Shown in pieces: positions 6,484 to 9,560 of a DNA stretch of 9,560 bases (its first letter is position 1; each line of letters begins with the position of its first letter). Below the pieces are notes generated by a model. It did no database searches. It saw nothing but the letters and a program-made list of their open reading frames with translations, and was not told where the DNA came from. The stretch covers positions 1 to 9,560 of the forward strand of contig NZ_JAIVFR010000181.1 of NCBI RefSeq assembly GCF_020829685.1, given 5' to 3'. The position numbers and the translations under genes are program-made. This stretch comes from Nostoc sp. CHAB 5715. Its GTDB lineage: Bacteria > Cyanobacteriota > Cyanobacteriia > Cyanobacteriales > Nostocaceae.

Positions 6484-7686
6484 ATGAAACTTTGTATTGT
6501 TACTCATAAAATCAAAAAAGGTGATGGTCAGGGGCGGGTAAATTACGAAGTTGCTCAAGAAGCAATTTGTCGTGGTCATCACCTGACATTATTAGCCAGT
6601 GAAGTCGCACCAGAACTAGAAGATAATAGTCAAGTTAATTGGATTAAAATTCCAGTCAAAGGCTATCCTACAGAATTTGTGCGGAATTTCATATTTGCCC
6701 AAAAAAGCGCAGATTGGTTACGTCAAAATCGTTATGAGATTGATTTAGTTAAAGTCAATGGAGCAATTAATCTGGCTCCGGCTGATGTGAATGCTGTACA
6801 TTTTGTCCACAGTTCATGGTTGCGATCGCCTGTTCATATTTCCCGCAACCGCCGAGATTTGTATGGTTTCTATCAATGGCTGTTTACGGCTTTTAATGCC
6901 CGTTGGGAAAAGCAGGCTTTCCAAAAAGCGCAGGTTGTGGTAGCTGTATCCGAAAAGGTCGCCCAGGAATTAGTTAACATTGGTGTGCCGCGTTCTCGCA
7001 TTCGCGTAATTATCAATGGCGTTGACTTAGAAGAATTTGCCCCTGGCCCAAGCAATCGCCAAAAATTAGGTTTACCAGAGAATGTTACCCTAGCACTGTT
7101 CGCCGGAGATATCCGCACACCCAGAAAGAACTTAGATACAGTCTTGCACGCTTTGGCGAAAGTTCCCGATTTACATTTGGCGGTGGTGGGACACACCCAA
7201 GGTAGCCCTTTCCCAGAATTAGCAACATCTTTAGGGTTAAGCGATCGCGTGCATTTTGTGGGATTTCGCCGTGATATTCCCGAAATTATGCAAGCAGTAG
7301 ATTTATTTGTTTTTCCTTCCCGATACGAAGCTTGCAGCCTCGTATTGTTAGAAGCACTTTCTTCAGGACTGCCAGTAATTACTGCCACAGCCACCGGGGG
7401 CGGAGAGTTGGTGACACCAGAATCTGGCATCGTCTTATCCGACTCAGATGATATTGATGCTTTGGCTGTGGCGCTGATGTCCTTGGTGAACGATGTCCCG
7501 TTGATGCAGCAAATGGGCAAAGCTGCTCGCTTTGTGGCAGAACAACATAGCTGGACTACTATGGCACAAACTTATGTGGATCTATTCGAGGAGTTAAGCA
7601 AGAATGCGGAACACCGTTCTGATACCGACTTATCGCCGTCCACAAGACCTATCACGCTGCCTTTTGGCGCTACAGGAGCAAACTAA
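6484..7686 (+). CDS. GT4-family glycosyltransferase
   Basis: A 400-residue GT-B enzyme with clear family marks: MKLCIVTHKIKKGDGQGRVNYEVAQ at the N-terminus, the domain linker region VVVAVSEKVAQELVNIGVP then RIRVIINGVDLEEFAP, the C-domain strand LALFAGDIRTPRKNLDTVL, and EX7E in EACSLVLLE (Glu282, Glu290) followed by a glycine-rich TATGGGELV. No membrane helix. AAGG (6474-6477) lies six nt before the ATG. The catalytic domain ends near residue 375; the last 27 codons overlap the next gene in another frame and form a low-complexity tail. The neighbour is probably translationally coupled. Codons look more C/G-rich than in the genes at 3179-6344. Likely acts in HEP repeat-unit assembly; sugar unknown. 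Position equals alr2839. Confidence 0.88.
   Translation: MKLCIVTHKIKKGDGQGRVNYEVAQEAICRGHHLTLLASEVAPELEDNSQVNWIKIPVKGYPTEFVRNFIFAQKSADWLRQNRYEIDLVKVNGAINLAPADVNAVHFVHSSWLRSPVHISRNRRDLYGFYQWLFTAFNARWEKQAFQKAQVVVAVSEKVAQELVNIGVPRSRIRVIINGVDLEEFAPGPSNRQKLGLPENVTLALFAGDIRTPRKNLDTVLHALAKVPDLHLAVVGHTQGSPFPELATSLGLSDRVHFVGFRRDIPEIMQAVDLFVFPSRYEACSLVLLEALSSGLPVITATATGGGELVTPESGIVLSDSDDIDALAVALMSLVNDVPLMQQMGKAARFVAEQHSWTTMAQTYVDLFEELSKNAEHRSDTDLSPSTRPITLPFGATGAN
7588..7593 (+). promoter_or_regulatory. Shine-Dalgarno inside the upstream gene, for the GT2 at 7604
   Basis: GAGGAG lies ten nt before the ATG at 7604, within the coding sequence of the preceding GT4 gene. It is the strongest ribosome site in the window and supports 7604 as a true start despite the long overlap. 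Confidence 0.7.
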
Positions 7687-8560
7687 ACCCGTCGATCAGG
7701 TGATAGTCGTTGTCCGCGACACGGATGCAGAAACTTGGGAATTTCTAGCGCAATTCAAAGCCCACAACTTGCCATTGCATACCGTGAAAGTGACACAACC
7801 GGGGGTAGTAGCAGCCCTCAACGCCGGACTAGCAGCAGTGGAGGGTGATATTGTTTCCATTACTGATGATGATGCTGCACCTCACCCAGATTGGTTAGAA
7901 CGCATCGCCGCTTACTTTACCTGTGATAGCCGCCTCGGCGGACTTGGTGGGCGTGATTGGATATACCACGGCAGCAAATTAGAAAACGAATCCCGCCCAG
8001 TAGTGGGACAGTTGCAATGGTTTGGGCGAGTGATTGGCAACCATCACTTGGGAGTGGGAGAACCCCGCGAAGTCGATATTCTCAAGGGCGTAAACATGAG
8101 TTTTCGTACCCAAGCAATCGGACAAATGCGCTTTGACGAGCGGATGCGTGGTACTGGAGCGCAGGTACATTTTGAAATGGCATTCACTCTGACATTAAAA
8201 CGGGCTGGTTGGAAGATAATTTACGATCCTAATGTTGCTGTAGATCACTATCCAGCAAAACGTTTTGATGAAGACCAGCGAAATAATTTTAATGAAATTG
8301 CCTTTATTAATTTAGTCCATAATGAAACCTTAGTTTTATTAGAGCATTTGCCATTTATCCGCCGGATTGTATTTTTATTCTGGGCAGTATTCGTGGGTAC
8401 ATGCGATAGTTTGGGTTTCGTCCAATGGCTGAGATTTTTACCTAGCCAAGGGCAGTTAGCAGGGAAAAAATTACTTGCATCCTGGCGGGGACGTTGGCAA
8501 GGATATAAACAATTCAAAATTCAAAATTCAAAATTCAAAATGAATTCAATTTCTTTTTAG
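7604..8560 (+). CDS. GT2-family glycosyltransferase with C-terminal hydrophobic helix
   Basis: A 318-residue family-2 GT-A enzyme. It starts at once with VLIPTYRRPQDLSRCLLAL, then PGVVAALNAGL and metal-binding SITDDDAAPHPDW (Asp88-90), a GRDW region, ILKGVNMSFR, and FDERMRGTGAQVHFEM, which fits the acceptor-site E/D of rhamnosyl- or galactofuranosyl-type GT2 proteins. Near 257-278 is a hydrophobic helix (VFLFWAVFVG) that may attach it to the membrane. The first 27 codons overlap the upstream GT4 in another frame; both encode recognisable protein up to the overlap, and the conserved N-terminus of this gene lies within it. The last 16 residues (QFKIQNSKFKMNSISF) are mostly encoded by a heptamer repeat and are unlikely to be functional. 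Position equals alr2840. Confidence 0.87.
   Translation: MRNTVLIPTYRRPQDLSRCLLALQEQTKPVDQVIVVVRDTDAETWEFLAQFKAHNLPLHTVKVTQPGVVAALNAGLAAVEGDIVSITDDDAAPHPDWLERIAAYFTCDSRLGGLGGRDWIYHGSKLENESRPVVGQLQWFGRVIGNHHLGVGEPREVDILKGVNMSFRTQAIGQMRFDERMRGTGAQVHFEMAFTLTLKRAGWKIIYDPNVAVDHYPAKRFDEDQRNNFNEIAFINLVHNETLVLLEHLPFIRRIVFLFWAVFVGTCDSLGFVQWLRFLPSQGQLAGKKLLASWRGRWQGYKQFKIQNSKFKMNSISF
8512..8539. repeat. Heptamer array ATTCAAA x4 within the end of a gene
   Basis: Four exact ATTCAAA units in a row, another STRR-type array. Because seven is not a multiple of three, the units are read in different frames and give the non-repeating tail FKIQNSKFK of the GT2 protein, shortly before its TAG. Confidence 0.9.
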
Positions 8561-8603
8561 CTCTAGTGGTCTGTAAAGTTGGAATTGATGGATAAACAAG
8601 TTC

Positions 8604-8775
8604 GTAGTAAGGACTAAAGTCCTTAGAGGATGTTTTAAAAGTCCCAGAAGGTATAATTTTGCTGTTCTCACTTGAGTTAACTTTGACGATAAATCAAGGT
8701 TTTAGCCATGTACTGAGATACTTTGCTGTCCTAACTAGGAAAGCAAAAGACCCTTTTAAAACATCCTCTTACTAC
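8604..8775. repeat. Palindrome split by the 8626-8768 insertion
   Basis: The left part runs GTAGTAAGGACT (8604-8615), AA, AGTCCTTA (8618-8625). The right part, CTAC (8772-8775), follows the inserted element and one TTA copy (8769-8771). Removing the element with one TTA joins AGTCCTTA to CTAC and gives 12-bp perfect arms around AA; with one mismatch (C8603 against A8776) the arms extend to 16 bp. The remainder of the 280-nt spacer (8561-8603 and 8776-8819) shows no gene. Confidence 0.85.
8626..8768. mobile_element. MITE-like element, 143 bp, 16-bp perfect inverted ends, TTA duplication
   Basis: The ends GAGGATGTTTTAAAAG (8626-8641) and CTTTTAAAACATCCTC (8753-8768) are perfect 16-bp inverted repeats, flanked by TTA on both sides (8623-8625, 8769-8771). 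The interior has no ORF of note, but carries a hairpin (8722-8747: TTTGCT, TCCTA and partners, one G/A mismatch). Size, ends and target duplication mark it as a non-autonomous element moved by a transposase in trans. TNA duplications of 3 bp occur in some IS5-group elements, so an IS5-like source is a possibility, not shown. Confidence 0.85.
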
Positions 8776-8819
8776 AAACCTTAAAAATTAGCTTAGACAT
8801 TGTACTAGTTAGCATTGGT

Positions 8820-8840
8820 AAATCCAAAATCTAAAATTGA
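8820..8840. repeat. Degenerate heptamer array abutting the start codon at 8841
   Basis: Three steps of seven, AAATCCA, AAATCTA, AAATTGA, run directly into the ATG. They follow the same 7-nt spacing as the other arrays, though the units differ. They leave no Shine-Dalgarno for the gene that follows. Confidence 0.55.
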
Positions 8841-9560
8841 ATGAATTCTAGACAGATACTTTTCAATAGTTTTTTACAAGAAAACTATTCTCCTGAGGAG
8901 CGATCGCAACAGGGTTGGATGGCGATCGCAGGCTTTGTATTACTGACTGTAGCTTGCTATTTTGCTGGTGCTACTGCTGCATTGCGCCTAATTTACCCAG
9001 TAACAGCTTTAATCGTAGCCATATTTTTATACTTGCGGCATCCCATTCTCTACATCAGCTTTACCTGGTGGATCTGGTTTCTCACGCCCTTAGCTACTCG
9101 CTTAGTTGATTATCGGGTGGGCTGGGACGCTACCCGTCAGATGCTCATAGCACCCTACTTGGTAGTGTTTGTCACTATCGCAACATTCTTACGACACTTT
9201 CCCCGCGCCTCACGTCAAGGGGGCTTGCCGTTTGTTTTGGCTTTTATTGGAGTGTTCTATGGCTTTCTAATCGGTCTGATTTATAACCCACCAATCCCTG
9301 TAGCACGCGGATTGATGGATTGGCTCAGTCCTGTCATTTTCGCTTTTCACTTATTTATTAACTGGCGAGATTATCCCAGCTATCGCCAGAACATTCAACG
9401 AACATTTCTCTGGTGTGTGTTAATTTTAGGAACTTATGGCGTATATCAATTTGTGGTAGCTCCTGAATGGGATAGGTACTGGCTCATAGAATCAAAATTA
9501 TTCATGAGTTCTGGAAATCCTGTACCTTTCGGGATGCGCGTCTGGAGTACATTACACTCA
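8841..9560 (+). CDS. Polytopic membrane protein, Wzy / O-antigen ligase-like (partial, 3' end outside window)
   Basis: The reading frame is open from the ATG to the last base: 240 codons, no stop, so only the N-terminal part is present. After a short polar start (MNSRQILFNSFLQENYSPEERSQQ, shown as positions 1-24 in brief: charged, no signal peptide) come repeated hydrophobic segments near 28-64, 67-85, 101-118, 130-150, 157-174 and 189-205, separated by short loops such as RHFPRASRQGG and NPPIPVARGL. Many spans with few charges fit a polysaccharide polymerase or ligase of the Wzy/WaaL type. Place and topology match alr2841 of the HEP island. It would join repeat units outside the membrane. 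The start lacks a ribosome site; a later in-frame ATG at 8919 lies 18 nt after GAGGAG, too far to prefer. The conserved ligase loop would lie outside the window, so the function is tentative. Confidence 0.75.
   Translation, partial: MNSRQILFNSFLQENYSPEERSQQGWMAIAGFVLLTVACYFAGATAALRLIYPVTALIVAIFLYLRHPILYISFTWWIWFLTPLATRLVDYRVGWDATRQMLIAPYLVVFVTIATFLRHFPRASRQGGLPFVLAFIGVFYGFLIGLIYNPPIPVARGLMDWLSPVIFAFHLFINWRDYPSYRQNIQRTFLWCVLILGTYGVYQFVVAPEWDRYWLIESKLFMSSGNPVPFGMRVWSTLHS

Noticed and set aside
6873..7520. 215-codon minus-strand ORF
   Set aside because: Shadow of the GT4 gene, whose own frame has full family motifs; composition follows its codon positions, and no domain is seen.
8915..9109. 64-codon plus-strand ORF starting MDGDRRLC
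   Set aside because: Lies in another frame of the long open membrane-protein frame starting at 8841.

Overview
The window looks like chromosomal DNA from a filamentous, heterocyst-forming cyanobacterium of the Nostoc/Anabaena type. The octamer GCGATCGC (HIP1) occurs 11 times in 9.56 kb, and heptanucleotide tandem arrays (STRR-type) and dispersed palindromic repeats sit between the genes. The gene order matches, from memory, the heterocyst envelope polysaccharide (HEP) island of Anabaena/Nostoc PCC 7120: hepC, hepA, then a run of glycosyltransferases and a polytopic membrane protein (roughly alr2834 to alr2841). All genes found are on the + strand.

Layout. 1-157 holds no gene I can support. 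158-877 is hepC, a short sugar-phosphate transferase-like membrane protein. 878-1134 is the hepC-hepA spacer, with a 117-bp compound palindrome and a hairpin near hepA. 1135-2976 is hepA, a complete MsbA-type half ABC exporter. 2967-3178 holds a 14-unit heptamer array that begins inside the end of hepA, followed by a dispersed repeat. 3179-8560 carries five glycosyltransferase-type genes: a DxD GT-A-like protein, a GT4, a GT2, a second GT4 and a second GT2. The last two overlap by 83 nt. 8561-8840 holds a 143-bp MITE-like element inserted into a palindrome. 8841 to the window end is the N-terminal 240 codons of a polytopic Wzy/O-antigen-ligase-like protein cut by the window edge; it is open-ended, so a simple ORF search that requires a stop would miss it.

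How they could work together (inference from families and from known hep phenotypes): a lipid-linked saccharide is started at the inner face of the plasma membrane, extended by the five glycosyltransferases, moved across by HepA, and joined or polymerised by the membrane protein at the end. In PCC 7120, hepA and hepC are needed to lay down the polysaccharide layer of the heterocyst envelope. No Wzx-type flippase is seen here.

Most notable points: HepC has Asn-Asn (184-185) where the phosphoglycosyl transferase family has its catalytic Asp-Glu pair, and its C-terminus is atypical; a MITE-like element has split a palindrome and left a TTA duplication; the compound palindrome lies just upstream of a developmentally regulated gene; three separate heptamer arrays touch gene ends or starts (the hepA stop, a glycosyltransferase C-terminus and the start of the last gene). 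The system itself is a known one, so I see no wholly new system.
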